Shown: positions 1 through 12,149 of the stretch, piece after piece
Layout: each line of letters opens with the position of its first letter
How positions within the stretch are numbered: the stretch's first letter is position 1
Assembly (NCBI GenBank): GCA_033063855.1
Contig: CP093831.1
Location: 23,560,001-23,624,000 of the forward strand
DNA length: 64,000 bases
From: Smittia aterrima
Taxonomy: Eukaryota > Arthropoda > Insecta > Diptera > Chironomidae
Direction: 5' to 3'
Notes under the pieces: generated by a model
The model's database searches: none
Seen by the model: only the letters and a program-made list of their open reading frames with translations
Told to the model about the DNA's origin: nothing
Program-made: the position numbers and the translations under genes

Positions 1-952
1 GCGTCATGGAGATCAATTTCTAATGTTTTCAGGTTGTGAAATTTGCTGAAGATTATCTCGTAAATTGCTGAGAATTCATGTCCGACCGAAAGATCCTCCA
101 AAGAATTGACAAACTTATTCATAAAGAAAAACAAATTTTCTTCTGAGCCGAAAAAGTTGTCTCCTCTGATGGTAAGATTCTTGAGAGGAAACTGAATTGA
201 TTTCAGGGTCTCCAAATTGATGTTGTCATTTGCAGCTTCGAAGTAGAGAATTGTAAGATATTCGAGACTTCTCTGACTTGCCAGAAAATCAATCAAGAGC
301 TCAGTAGAATTTGCTATCTTCAAATCAACCATTTCTAATGTTGTTAACTGCGCTGATTCAGGAAACTTTTGAATCTGAAGAATAAAAACAATTAAGAAGA
401 GCTCAATGTCCGTGAAAACTTATTCAACTTACTTCAATGTCATCTTGAAGTGTTAACCACTTCAAATTATTAAGATTACTGAGATCGATATCACATTCCG
501 ATTCGTAAATACACAGACCCTTAAGTTTCGACAAAGATCCAAAAAACTTGTTGAAGTCTTCCTTGTCGTCCTCTCTAATTGTGCAGTTGTAAATCCAAAA
601 AGTTTGAAAGTGTGGAGCCTGGTGTTCTAGTAGTTTCCATATTCCGGTTCCTAAACCATCTACTCTGCCCGCTTGATATCTACGAGTAAACTTCTCAGGC
701 AGCATCTGAATATCTTTGTCTTGAACTATACAAAGCTTCATCTTCTTCATGAGAGTTGAGTTAAGTCCGATAATCTCGTTCCATCTGAAATAATCAAGTT
801 TAATTAGAATCAAGAAACAAAGGAAGAGTTGAAACTTACTTCTTGCACACGAGAGATGATTCCAGCAAAGATTTGACATCGAAATGTTTGAAAACTTCCA
901 GCAAGATCTCGTTTGGCAGATCAGTCAACTGAGTTGCTTCCACCTGACTCAT
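1..952 (-). CDS. F-box/LRR-like protein, 5' part (3' part beyond the window)
   Basis: Three exons on the minus strand: 840-952, 433-784 and 374 down to the window edge. Donors are GTAAGT at both junctions, acceptors are CAG, and phases agree. The first ~45 residues form an F-box, with core LPNEILLEVFKHF and then SLVCKKWNEI; F-box proteins usually recruit substrates to SCF ubiquitin ligases through Skp1. The ~230 residues after it are irregular leucine-rich stretches (for example LSNLNNLKWLTL, FHNLKTLEID) like the substrate-binding part of FBXL proteins. About 279 residues are visible. The ATG at 950-952 opens the F-box directly. The substrate is unknown. The F-box is clear; the LRR assignment is looser. 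Confidence 0.8.
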
Positions 953-3766
953 TTTATTGGCTTTACGTTCACTTGCGTTTCGGAAAAAGATTAGATTCGA
1001 TTTTTTTTCAATTAAATTTAGCTTTTACAGGAAATATTAAATTTGCTTTTTTCAAAGATTGCTTGTTGAATACTGTTGTTGACTCTTTTTAATCTCTCTC
1101 TCTCTCGTTTTATTAATTTCAGTTTTTGAAAAAAAAAACCGTTAAAAGTTCTTAAACTGTTTCAAGAAATTTAATTTAGAAATCTTCTTCTAATATTTTA
1201 ATTCCTTCAAGTTATGGACTTCTCACAAGTAAATATTTCAAGGTCGTCAACATTGCTCCCTTCATTGTTGCAGAGATTAAAGAAACAAAAAAATTTGATC
1301 ACGAAAACCTGTTCTCCTTCTCATTCTTTTCAGTCTCAATCGCCGCTTATGATAATAAATTCGCTTCGTTGTGCAGAAAAGTTGAGGAAGTCGATTGTTA
1401 GCGAAGAATAAAGCGAATGTTGATCTTCCGCGATTAAAATAATTCAGTTGTTTACTTGAACGAGTAGGAGGTCTGATCTGTGAACTTTTTGGTTCGCTCG
1501 TGTTCTTTCCTCTGCTACGTGATTTACGATTACAACTCGAGATTGCAAGAAACTTTCATTTGATTCTAACCGCCTGAAGGTCTTTAAATTATAATTAATT
1601 GAACATGAATTGGTTTGCGAAAGAAGGAAAACTGTTTGACAAACTTTTCTAGGAATTATCAAAAAGTAATTAATGAAAAAGAGAGAAACTTTGTAACAGT
1701 TTGAAATTATAGTTTTCCTCTTGAGCATTGCTCATGTGTGCTCGCAATGTTATTTGCATTAAAATCAAATATTTCCACCCCCACATGTTTCATCCAACGA
1801 CATAAAACCGTAATGTTGCGGATAAATCCCTCGGAATAGAAGAATTGTGATATTAAATTACCAACCGACATAAGTCTCCGACTGCTCCTTTATGACGTAA
1901 CCTGCTTCGTTCGTCTCATTTCTAAGGAAAGAGACTATTTCTGCTTAAAGTCGGAAGACGTTGTAATGGATTAAGGAACATGATGAATAAGTAAAGAGAT
2001 TTTTCTCCTTCAAATGTTTTATTGCTTCTTCTCGTTAGATATTCTTGCGAAGGTTTTATTTTGACATTCGTAAGAGTAATTCACTTTGTTCTCAAGAAGA
2101 TGAAAAAAATGTTAAATATTTAAATATTTCAGCAATCTTTACTTTCGTTGAAAATGATTTTGAAGTTTTTCTTTCTGTTCTAAGCATTTAAAGGACGAAG
2201 AGAAATGAAAGTTTCAAGGTATCATTGACTCAGCCTCCTTGAACTTTAATTATCGATTTTTGTGACATTGCTCCCCATTTTGAGCGTTTATTTCCCGATG
2301 AACGGAACGTGTTGTATCGTCGTCTTGTCGTGCTACATGTCGATGGTGAAAAAAAGAAGAGAAAGAAAAGCTTTCTGTGCTGTGCATGTCACAAACGCAC
2401 ACAAGCTCACGAGGCGGAGCTTAATTGTGAAGCCAATCACGTCCGAACAGCGGAACGTACGAAAATAATTTCGCACAGGTACTCGACACGTACGCAGGAA
2501 CAATTATGTGATAGAAGATTCACTTTTCCCTCGGTTTGTTTTGGTCTGTCTTCCGATGTATCAAGCTGCTTGTTACGAGCTCATCAAAGTGCAGTCTATA
2601 AATAGCTTAACCATCGACACGTTTCAGCTTTCGATGTCATCTTTCAAGACACTCTTTCGGTAAATCAATGACTCACACTCGCAAGCCCACCAGCGAACGT
2701 GAATTTCAATTTTCTCTATCCCATGTTCAATTTCACGGCTGATTGAAAATTCATGGTTTTGAGAAAACAACAATGATGAATGTGAAATCGTCGAAATCGA
2801 TGAGAAAGAATTTCGAAGTCTTATGTACTCGTATAAGTCACACATTTTAAACGATTTAATGCTCAAGACGTGAAGCTGATTAATGATTGAGAAAGAGGCT
2901 ACTCGAAGCTAATCTAACTCTCGTAAGCGTTTGATCATTAAACTTTTTGGAGCATTTTCTGTATTTGCGAGAAAAAGAATTATTAGCAGAAATTATCATT
3001 TTTCTCATTTCGAAGTGGAAATTCCATTTGCGCGTCGACTTCTTGGAATCACCATCGAACAGAATTCTGATCACGTTCTAATGAGAAAATGTATAGCTGT
3101 GGAAAAAATCAATAATCTCCCTTTTCATCTCTCTCACTCTCGCTTGCAGTGTAAGCGAGCTAAGAACATGAGTTTGTGCTTTCGGGGGATAAAAGCTTTA
3201 CGACTCTGTGAATAAAATTTTCACCTCGAGACTTGAGAATGGAAATTTTACAAACTTTTCTCCTCTTCTTCTCGAAAGTTTTCCATAAATTCACGTTCAC
3301 CTGAGAGAAATATCTTTCTGTAATTTAAAAGTTTAATTAGGAAGCAGTACAAGCACGCGCCATTTTGAAAGTTTCCACGGGAGACAGAGTGAGAGAGAGA
3401 GAGAGAATGAAACTTGCGTAATGAGCTTTGTGAAACAAATCCAATTTAGATTTCTCACAGAATATGATTTATTTAATTATTAATTTAACATATAAATGGG
3501 AAAGTTCTGTGATTACAGATTGCAATGGCCAAATCGTCATCTCAATAATCTCAAAGTTTTCTTTCAGAGAAATTCCGACGGCTTTGTTGTTACTTTTTTT
3601 TTGGCACAAATTTAATTATTTTCTTCATTTAACCATCAAAGCTTTATCAATCAGCGATTAAGTTTAATAAATATTTTTGTTTTTAATGAAAGTTGTGCAT
3701 GAAATTACTTTAAACACTTAATTGAATAACGAAATATTTTCTTTGCCTCTTGATGGCCTCTCAAAC
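953..3766. other. Intergenic region between the F-box gene and the trh-A stop
   Basis: No reading frame here looks like a real exon; the open frames are short, unspliced and low in complexity. The trh-A 3' UTR should occupy the upper part, and a minus-strand AATAAA (TTTATT near 3467-3472) is a candidate polyadenylation signal. The region holds a third copy of the trh promoter element (2410-2462), followed by a TATA-like CTATAAATAG near 2596-2605 on the plus strand, and a GA-rich run near 3385-3405. Confidence 0.6.
2410..2462 (+). promoter_or_regulatory. Third copy of the trh promoter-associated conserved element
   Basis: A 33-base core starting CGAGGCGGAGCTT and ending CCAATCACGT differs by 2 bases from the copy upstream of trh-A (10332-10364) and by 3 from the copy upstream of trh-B (37713-37745). 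An AACGTACG motif follows at about the same spacing. It lies beyond the 3' end of trh-A and about 1.45 kb upstream of the F-box gene. No trh exon was found next to it. Confidence 0.55.
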
Positions 3767-6700
3767 TTACGGCGGAGTGTAAACTCCTTTGTGATACAAA
3801 TGGAATCCCGAGTGATAAGGAAAGTACTGCGATTGGTGATCTATGCTATAAGAAGGATCCATCTGATGAATCGAGTAAGGTTGAGGCTTCAATGGCAGAT
3901 GGGGAAGTGAGTTCGATTCTGTTGCGTTGTTCGGTTGATATTGCACGCGGCTTTCATTGCTCGTTAAGTTTGTGTACTCATAAGTTCCACTTGTTTTGTG
4001 GTTTGTCAAGTCACGAGGTGAGACTGAACTTGGTGGTGTCATCGCGTTGTTATAATCCATTGACGGATACGCTCCGTAGCTAACAAAGTTGTCTCCAGGT
4101 TTTCGTAAATATTGAGAATCATAGGAATCGTTGGGTGGAGTTGGAAGCGATTGCTGATGCGAATTATCAGGATACATGAAGTTTGCTGGTCGCGTTGTTG
4201 CTCGAATTACGCTCTCTCGATTTGCGTAGAGTTGACGGAGAAGAGCTGTTGCTGGCATCGGCGTTGACGTTTGTTGGGGGAAATGAGTTCTTTCATCGGA
4301 ATGATGTCGCACGAGTGAATCGGCTACGCTGTTGTTGTCAGTCATCGACGGTCTCGGTAAATGCTTCGACATCACATTCTCAAGATCCTTAACAGAGATG
4401 TCTGAGTTGTTGACTTCGTTGTGATTAATCGATGGCGAATGATTCGTCGATGTTTCGTTCTTAACTTTTCGTTTTCGTCCTCGTTTACTTGTCGCTGTTG
4501 CTGACGATTCGTCGTCGCAATTTTGATTCGAACGTTCAACAGATTTGCTCGAAACATCGACAACATTTGTTGCAATCGTTGATTTACTTTCATTTTGATT
4601 ACAATGTCCCCTTGCATCATCGGAATTCCTTGAACTATCTCCGTTTGTGTCAGGAGACTTCGGTTCGTTGTCTTTCTTTGTGGAGGCGATTGGCTCACGT
4701 TTTATGATTCCAAGTTGACATTGATCGAGAATTAGATTGCGATTCTCTCGTCCAGAGACAATGTAATTAACACAAACAATGTTCTGCTCATCCGCGTTCT
4801 TCGCACTGCAGACAACTGTGGCGCAAGTTTGTAGCCACGTGTAGCCTCCATTCTTATTCATGAAGCGGTAATAATGTGTCAGCACTTGTCCTTTGCTAAT
4901 CACTGAACGAAGAAAAAGGAAAAGTTTTTAATTTCTTTGTCTTCTTTTAAGCTTTTTTCAAAGAAACTTACGATCCGAGTGGCATTTTCTTAACTTTTCA
5001 GCATCTTCGCCATGGCAGAGCGTGTACAAACTTTCGCCAACTAATTCCTCGGGTGAGAACTCCAAAAGCTCAGTGATTCTAGTTCCCAAAGAAAAAAGAA
5101 AAGTTTGAGTCAAGTTTGTTGAATAAAAAAGCTTAAAGCTCTTACTTTGGTTCGCAGTGAGATATTCTGAAGTCAAAGTTAATTCTCGTTACGAACATAT
5201 CACATTCAAGTCGAATCTCATGAACGGAGGGAGGTGGAAGAGCGACAGCTAATGCAGTCAAGCCTAGTAACGGTGGTTGAGTCTTCTTCTGATGACTAAA
5301 CGAGTATTGTGGACGAAGGTGACAAAGCAATAAAATCACCTGCGAAACGAAACGACGACGTTGTCATTACTCAACCGCGATTCACGATAATTTCTCAATA
5401 CTTTCTGATACTTCATGAGCATTGTCGTAAACAGAAAATTGATTTCAATACTCACTCGGTAACCAGAAGACTTAAAGTGACATCCACGTTTCGTGAGCGT
5501 TGATTTCATTCGAACACAGAATGCTCGCTCGTAGCCTTTGTAGTTACTTCCATTCAGCGACATCACTGACGCAACTACAGAGCGTAAAAATCATTCAAGC
5601 AAAAGAGAGAAAAAAATGATTGAATTAGAAACAAGAAACTAAGAGACTGTGAAATTATGAGACAATGACTCAATTAATGGAAACAAGAAATTAATGTGAC
5701 GCTTAATGAACTGGAAAGAGACTTTGTTGAGGGGACTGAACCGAAAAGTTTCTAACCATCTGGATTGTTAGTACCGGTTGGTTCATCGTTGGACGTCGTT
5801 GGTGACGTCATTCCGGTTGCTAGACTCAGCCCAAGTTGCTCGGCGATTTCTGAATGATCCGCTTGGTGAACGTAATCGAAAATGCTGCTTCCTGTCATTT
5901 CCACCTGAAATGTAAAACTCGAGCCTTATCTCTCTTGTTGTATTTACTTTAATTCATTTAACCTTCTTTGCGAAATGGCTTTAAGGTTCTTTAAGGTGTT
6001 GCAAATATAATTGAAAGTCGGTTGCATGCAAGTCACGATTTGTTTTGTTATTTATTCGATCGACTTGAAATTTTCAACTCTTTTCTAGGTCTCGAAGGAG
6101 AGGATTCATTCGATGAGAGTGACTTTGTCTCGAGTGAAAAGTTTTAATTAAAACATTGAAGACGATGACGAGCGACGAAGTTTTTCATGGAATTCATTGA
6201 CACGCGGGCGACGACGAATGAAGCAACGTCAAAGAATCTAAGCGAAAAGAAACGCTTCGAATTTTATTTCCAAAGGAAGCCACTGAGTTGTGAATTGAAT
6301 AATTAATTTAATTTAATTTGTGCTTGTGAATTGGAACGACAGAGCGAGCAATGACGTGAAGTTTTCTCTTTGAGCGTCTGTTTGGTTTCAAGAAATTTGA
6401 AAGTTTTCCCCACATTTACATGGCAGATTGTTCAAAAGTGGCTTTTGCTCGAGAGAAACTCCGAGAATTCAACTCCAATTAGCTTGCGAGACTTATGTAA
6501 CATTAAAAAATTTCTCGAAGCTTGAAACTTCATGGAAAATCTAAAAGCGATTGCAGCAAAAATTTCAAAGCTCCCGCTCATGCGCTTCGTATTAAACAAA
6601 GACTTTCAACTCTTCAAGAACGATGTTAGTCGAGGGCTTTTCATTCGAATCAATTGACTAACAACTTCTTCAAATGAAAATCCCAAATCATCTCGAGAAG

Positions 6701-9601
6701 AGAAATTCCTCGTCGTTCATTCTCTAACGGAATTTTCGTTTGATTTATCGTGTCGTTGTTACCTTCACACGAAGCTGAGAAGCAAAGAAATATCTTTCGA
6801 GAGTGCGAACGAACAATTAAATTCTATCAAGAAAGGTATTTGCATCCTACAGTTCCCTCGAGACTAATTCAAATCTCTAATGAAAATGCCATTTCGCAAA
6901 GAAAATCTCATTTCGCTTTGTGTCGAGCCTTCGCAAAGGAGCGAAAACATTCATTTATTGATTTTCTGCAGAGAATCCGAGAAAAGTGAGAGGAGAAGAA
7001 GGAAACCTTTCCTACGTGCTCTGCATTTTTGCAATAAAATTATATTTTCACACACAAGACTGGAACATTGCGCGGCGAAATTACAAAGGCGGAGATGGAA
7101 AATACTTTTCATCTGCAGTCGGAGAAGTTAAGCAAAAGAAAACTCACTTGCGAGAGTCCCAAATAGATTGAAACTGTTTCTGATATGTAAAGGAATCTTC
7201 CATCAGCAGCAACGGCGAGTGCAAAGCCATCAAGTGACTGAAGAATGTGCGTTCCTTGATGTTGCTCGAACATTTCTAAAGCTAACCCCGCTGTCGTTGT
7301 TCTCCTCGATGCGGCATTGCCTGTTTCAATTGAAATTGTTTTAATCAAGTTGACTTTAATTAAGTTATCGTTGAGTTAAAGGGGAGGCTTGTGTTGTGAT
7401 TAGATGGATTTTGTGGTTCGTCAGTGCCCTCAAGAATTTAATGAACGAACACATTCGAAAGGGTTAACAATAATAAAATCCTTTTAATAAGAAGCGAAGG
7501 GTTAACTGCTTTTCAATAAGTCGACGCGCTCGTTAATGACAAAACAGAATTTCGCTTTCGCAAGGAAAGTAATCGAGGAAATGAGAGCTGATAGTTTATT
7601 TTGTAATCTCTCCCCTCTTGCATTTTCATATAAATGCTAATGAGGATCAAATGAAAATGAAGACATGTTGATGGGATTTCCTGAGAAGGGAGCCAAAGCT
7701 GAACAGTAAATAGTTTGCGGGCATTTAATTATAAGAAGTTTGCCTTGAACTCACTCTTCAGTAATTTGTTGGATGATTTATTATCGCGAGTCCATGTCGG
7801 ATCGCCGTGTTGTGTGAAGTCTCGAAGTTTCAAGTAACTGATGGAGAGTCGAATGATTGAAGCTTTATCGAGTTGACTTGTAATTGCTGCGGGAAGTGGA
7901 AGCATCTTCGCTAATTCGTAGAATTCGTAATTTTCCTTTCCACGTCGCGATCTCGCGGCATCGCGTGACTTCTCCTTGCGCAGCTCCAGAATGCTGTTGA
8001 AGAGAAAAATTCAATTGATGAGAATTTCGAAATGTCGACTGTGCAGAAAACTAAATAAATCGATTCCCAAACCGCATCGCTTAACTCCAACAACATGCGT
8101 GATTGTTAAATTGAAAAAGAGTTGAGAATAATTTCATATTTTAATGTGGCGTTGCTAATTAATCAGATTCACGTTTTCGAAAATTGGAATTTTCAAGCGA
8201 ACGAGAGTGAGTGGAAAAGCGACCGGAGTCAAATCGCTTGTTTATTGTTTAACAGCCTTCGAGTCTAGCCCGAGGTGAATTCCACAACAGGAGAGATTGC
8301 TTGTTGCGTCACGAGCCTAACTTTAAAGCTTTTTAAATCGAAGATTAAATATCTCAATGATGAATGCTTCCCACCATGAAGAATCATAATTTGAATTAAT
8401 GTTTTCTCCTTTCTTCGCGTTGATCAGCCGTGAAATTGAACGTAGATACATGTTCATATCGATTTCAGAAGCTGCTTCTGGATTCTCATGACTCATTCAG
8501 GAATTCTCAAGAATCACAAAGTCACTGTGATGAAGCAGACATAAACTTGATCTGGTTACTCATCATCACCTGAACGAAATTAAATTTAAACTTCTCGACG
8601 AACGGAGACGACATAAATCCAACAAAACGATAACAATCTTTCTCGAGTTTTTATTTTTGGCTATCACTAACGACGTCGTTGCCTCTCAACCATTAAAACC
8701 GTTGATGAGAATCTGCGTTCATTCATAAATTTCCAGCGGAGTAAGTTTCTGATGAACTTCAACGACGAATGATAAAGAAATAAATTGAGATTTACATTCA
8801 TGCGAGTCTTTCTCGCCGACAAACGAGTCTGATGACTAATCTTTTTGCACGTCACCCGACGACGACTTTCTCATCAACCATAAACCTTCATTTTATGTGA
8901 GCCAAGAGAGAGAGAGACCAGTCAGCAGAAGTCCATGATTTCTTCTTACTCTCGTCGACGATAAATTTGAGTTTTCTTCTCCGTTCGTCAGCAGATTTTG
9001 GTGACAATAAAATTCTCGTCTCTTGATGGAAATGATTCTTCACATGATTTCTGATTATTTGACGATTTTCTCGAGCAGAAAACATCTCCCCGAGGACGAC
9101 AACGAGAAAACTTAATTTGCAGTAAATCTTCATTGGTTTTCTCGGAACTGAACGACGGTCAGGTAGAGATTGCCTTGTGCAATAAAAAAATTTAAAATCC
9201 CAATCCCGTTACTTTCCATTATTTGATAATTCAAAGAAACTTTGATTTAAGATAACGCACTGACCGTTTTAAGGTTGAAATCGTTTCTCGAAAATCGTTT
9301 TATTGTCCCATAGGGAAACAGATTTTGACCCTTTTCCAATGAAAGTCGATTCTATCTTTAAATTTATAAGTGCAATGTTAGTCATAATTCACATGCAAGC
9401 AAATGTTGACCCTCTGAATGTTTAATAATCAATTGAAGCAAAGACGTGCCCTGGTTCGATCGGCTGCTGTTGAATGGGCTTAAAATTTTCGCTGCTCAAT
9501 TCCTGCGGTACAAACCACGAATGCGTGAAAGATGCTTCAGTCGGCAGTCCGGGACGTGACTGATACAAAGCGTAATCGATAGCGGCAGCGTACGGCAACA
9601 T
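3767..9601 (-). CDS. trh: Trachealess, paralogue A: bHLH-PAS transcription factor (proximal-promoter isoform)
   Basis: Eight coding exons: 9450-9601, 7755-7993, 7148-7320, 5757-5904, 5456-5574, 5146-5339, 4972-5078, 3767-4902, giving 755 residues. Residues 1-50 are the proximal N-terminus (MLPYAAAIDYALYQSRPG). The bHLH (about 51-118) has the basic region RKEKSRDAARSRRGKENYEF. PAS-A (about 140-275) has FEQHQGTHILQSLDGFALA and PAS-B (about 290-410) has PPPSVHEIRLECDMFVTR. A basic RGRKRK cluster (~518), a KDLEN.MSKHL motif, MPATALLRQLYANRESVI and a TPPSSVSPRDL motif follow, all typical of Trachealess. In Drosophila, Trh pairs with Tango, binds ACGTG-type sites and specifies tracheal and salivary-duct fate. 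Exon 1 appears to use a GC donor (9449-9448). The stop TAA lies within a GTAAGT donor-like string. The start is the ATG at 9601; nothing in the sequence suggests decay. Confidence 0.95.
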
Positions 9602-9887
9602 TCTACAATCGACAGCGACCACTCAAACTGCTTTAAAATTCATCGAACATCACCACGATCGACATCAACTTTCAATTCACACAGAAGCACTTTTTTCTTA
9701 GCCCGAACTTCTCAATTTATCCTTTTATGATTCTTAATTTCAACAACCTTGAAGTTCGTGCTGTTTTTTGATAATAATAGTCACGATTGTGCAATAACAC
9801 GCAGGAGAGTGAGTGAGAGAGAAAGCTAGAGAAGAAGGAAAGGGGGAATTCTCTCGATCGTTGGACTTCGACCTTATAAGAAGTCTC

Positions 9888-9898
9888 ATCAGCTGATT
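9888..9898 (-). promoter_or_regulatory. Shared E-box palindrome upstream of the trh-A proximal ATG
   Basis: ATCAGCTGATT at this site matches AATCAGCTGAT at 38220-38230 upstream of trh-B. In both genes the near edge is 287 bases from the proximal ATG. CAGCTG is a generic E-box; the match is short but the spacing agrees. Confidence 0.4.
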
Positions 9899-10197
9899 TC
9901 AGATTCTAACTTTCAACCCGGAGCTCTCTTAGCCTTCACCCTCCTCCCCACGACTGTCACGGGGTAAGACGAGATACGTGCGCTTAAGATCCCGACAAGA
10001 GTCCAACTGGCTAGCCGACTTTCTACGCTTTTTTTTCGTGTGTCGAAAAAAATATAAAACACGAAACGATAGGAAAGGAAAAAGATGAAACGTCTTCTGC
10101 ATTACAAATTAGCTGCGAAGTCGAAAGAAAAAAAAAGCTGGTGGTGGAGCAGAGAGTGGAGCGGAGCTTTGTGTATGATAATAATAAGTCTAATGAT

Positions 10198-10213
10198 TGG
10201 GCGGGACGTGACT
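10198..10213 (-). promoter_or_regulatory. Conserved element 2, trh-A proximal promoter
   Basis: Read on the minus strand it is AGTCACGTCCCGCCCA. The trh-B counterpart at 37848-37863 differs at one base. It holds a CACGT core and a GC box and lies about 120 bases closer to the gene than element 1, similar to the spacing in trh-B. Confidence 0.55.
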
Positions 10214-10297
10214 GAAACAAAACTCTTCTCTGGCTCGTCTTCTTCGGGTTATGTTTGTGTTCAACTCCTCTCTCTCACTCTCTCTTCCTCTCGACAT

Positions 10298-10364
10298 GTA
10301 ATGATGATGCTTTCGTACGTTTTCTGTATGAACGTGATTGGTTTTACAATTAAGCTCCGCCTCG
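10298..10364 (-). promoter_or_regulatory. Conserved element 1, trh-A proximal promoter
   Basis: On the minus strand, a 33-base core (10332-10364; CGAGGCGGAGCTT ... AAAACCAATCACGT) is followed by AACGTACG and GCATCATCATTAC. The trh-B copy (37713-37792) matches 32 of 33 core bases and has the same two trailing motifs in order. It lies 731 bases upstream of the proximal ATG. A CCAAT box abuts a CACGT core, which on the other strand reads ACGTG, the class of site bound by Trh:Tgo-type dimers. Confidence 0.65.
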
Positions 10365-12149
10365 TGTGCATGCGACATGAACTTCGATGTTTCCAAGCGA
10401 TACAACACGTTCAACATGACATAGAAAAAGAATTCTCTCACTGCTCGACCTGATATTGAAAATTTCCCGATACTTTTCCCTCTTCACAACAAAAAAAAGA
10501 GGAAAAACAGAACAATTCGAAAGTTTTGTGAGTTAATTTTCCGGGGATTCAACAAGTGCAAGGCTTTTTTTGTCAATCAAAAAGTGTACGCTGAATCATA
10601 ACAGACGCCACGCGACGTGAAGCCTTCTCTGCGAATTCGGAATTTTAACAAAAAAAAAAGTGTTTGGATGAAAATTTCTTTACGTGCGGTGGCTTTCAGC
10701 ACGTCTCGTGTAATAACCGTTTGAGGAGGAAGCAAAGCATTCTCGTCGACTTAAAGCAGGAGACAGTCGTCTCGGACCGAACATTTAATCAACAATTCAT
10801 CATGCGCAAAATTTGATTTATGCTCGATTGATAGAAATAGCGACAAGGCGCACCCACAAGTCATCAAACGTCGACGAAGACAAGCAGACAATCGTTAGAA
10901 GAATAATGAATGGTTCACCTTAAATCTGATTTACATAATTCCAACGAAAAGACTTCAACTACTGGAAGTTTGTCTTCGTCTCCAAGAAGCGATTAAAATT
11001 CGGAGAGGAAGCTGTTAAAGTTATGTCGACGCAGCGATAAATTATGATGGACAGTAAAAGTCGAATGATTAAAAAACGTAGAAGATAAAGCAATAAAATT
11101 AAAACACGTGTAACTCCTCGTAACACGCAATCAGAATCGTCATGATCTTTATGAGTTTGTTTTACCGAGAAGAAGAGTGAGAAAAGTTTTTCTATTTAAT
11201 TTTTACAATGCTCAAGGATCATAAAAGAAAGTTTCTTTGTTTATAATGGGATTTCTTTCCTTTCTCCTCTTTCACTTCTCTCGACGATTGGATCATAAAA
11301 GTGACCTCAGATATTTATGTTCAGTGGTTTACGTTTATGATATTGAAGAGAATCAACTTGTGAGTCGCAGTCGTTGATCCCTTTTTTGCCCTTTTCTATC
11401 GATAAATTTGTTTTAACAAGAAATTACGCAAAACGGGTAGTTTAGCTTTCGTTTGTCTTTCTCTCCCTTCTCCGAGAACAACTCACATGACAACATTTCG
11501 GATGATTCTGTTTTACATAATTTCGGCAATTTAGAAACACGAGAAACGAAATTCAATCAAACCCTATTTTTATGCGAAAGAACATCCTTAAGAGAGATAA
11601 TCAAATGTCATAGAACGAACGGGAAATTTTAAATTCTCCGCTTGATTCAATCAGACAATGAAGGCAGAGACGTTAAATAAATACACAGCAGAGACTTGAA
11701 ATCGCAAATAATACACCTCATAAAACAACATTTGCAATCAGATGAGCGAGCAAGCATCCCCGGATGACAAAGTCGAGGGAAAATAGCGAAAAATTGGAAA
11801 TTGCAGTGAAATGAAAGAAAAAAGTTTTTGCATTTGAGAATTTAATTTAAATTTTGCATTTTTTTTTGAGCAGCTCAAATAAATTTCCAAAGAAAGTTCA
11901 ATCAAATATTCGCTGACGTTCACATTCTTTTGTAATGATTTCGATGACATCAACCAGGCCCTGTTTTAATTTAACGAACTCGAAGAAAATTTTAAGTCTT
12001 TACTAATCACTGCAAAGATTGAAAAGTGAATAAAAATTGTTTTGAGATTTTATTATTTTGTGTTACGAGTTGTAATAGAATTTTGAAAATAAAATTTTCT
12101 GTTATTGAGAGAGTTGACCTTTAGTCTTACTTTTAGAGATAAGAACAAA
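10365..12149. other. Noncoding part of a trh-A intron between the proximal promoter and LRR-A
   Basis: No supported exon was found. The stretch lies upstream of the proximal trh-A promoter and downstream of LRR-A. A TTTATT at 12048-12053 is a plausible minus-strand polyadenylation signal for LRR-A, about 100 bases after its stop. Confidence 0.5.

Noticed and set aside
1214..1411. Open frame on + near the F-box gene
   Set aside because: Serine-rich chance frame, no domain, no splice context.
8888..9133. 81-codon minus-strand frame with a hydrophobic N-terminus (MKIYCKLSFLVVVLG), inside the trh-A intron
   Set aside because: It could be a small secreted peptide, but there are no cleavage-site pattern, cysteine pattern, repeat in trh-B or known family; a chance frame is as likely.
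10085..10453. 122-codon plus-strand frame upstream of trh-A
   Set aside because: It is antisense to the conserved promoter elements and not preserved at trh-B.
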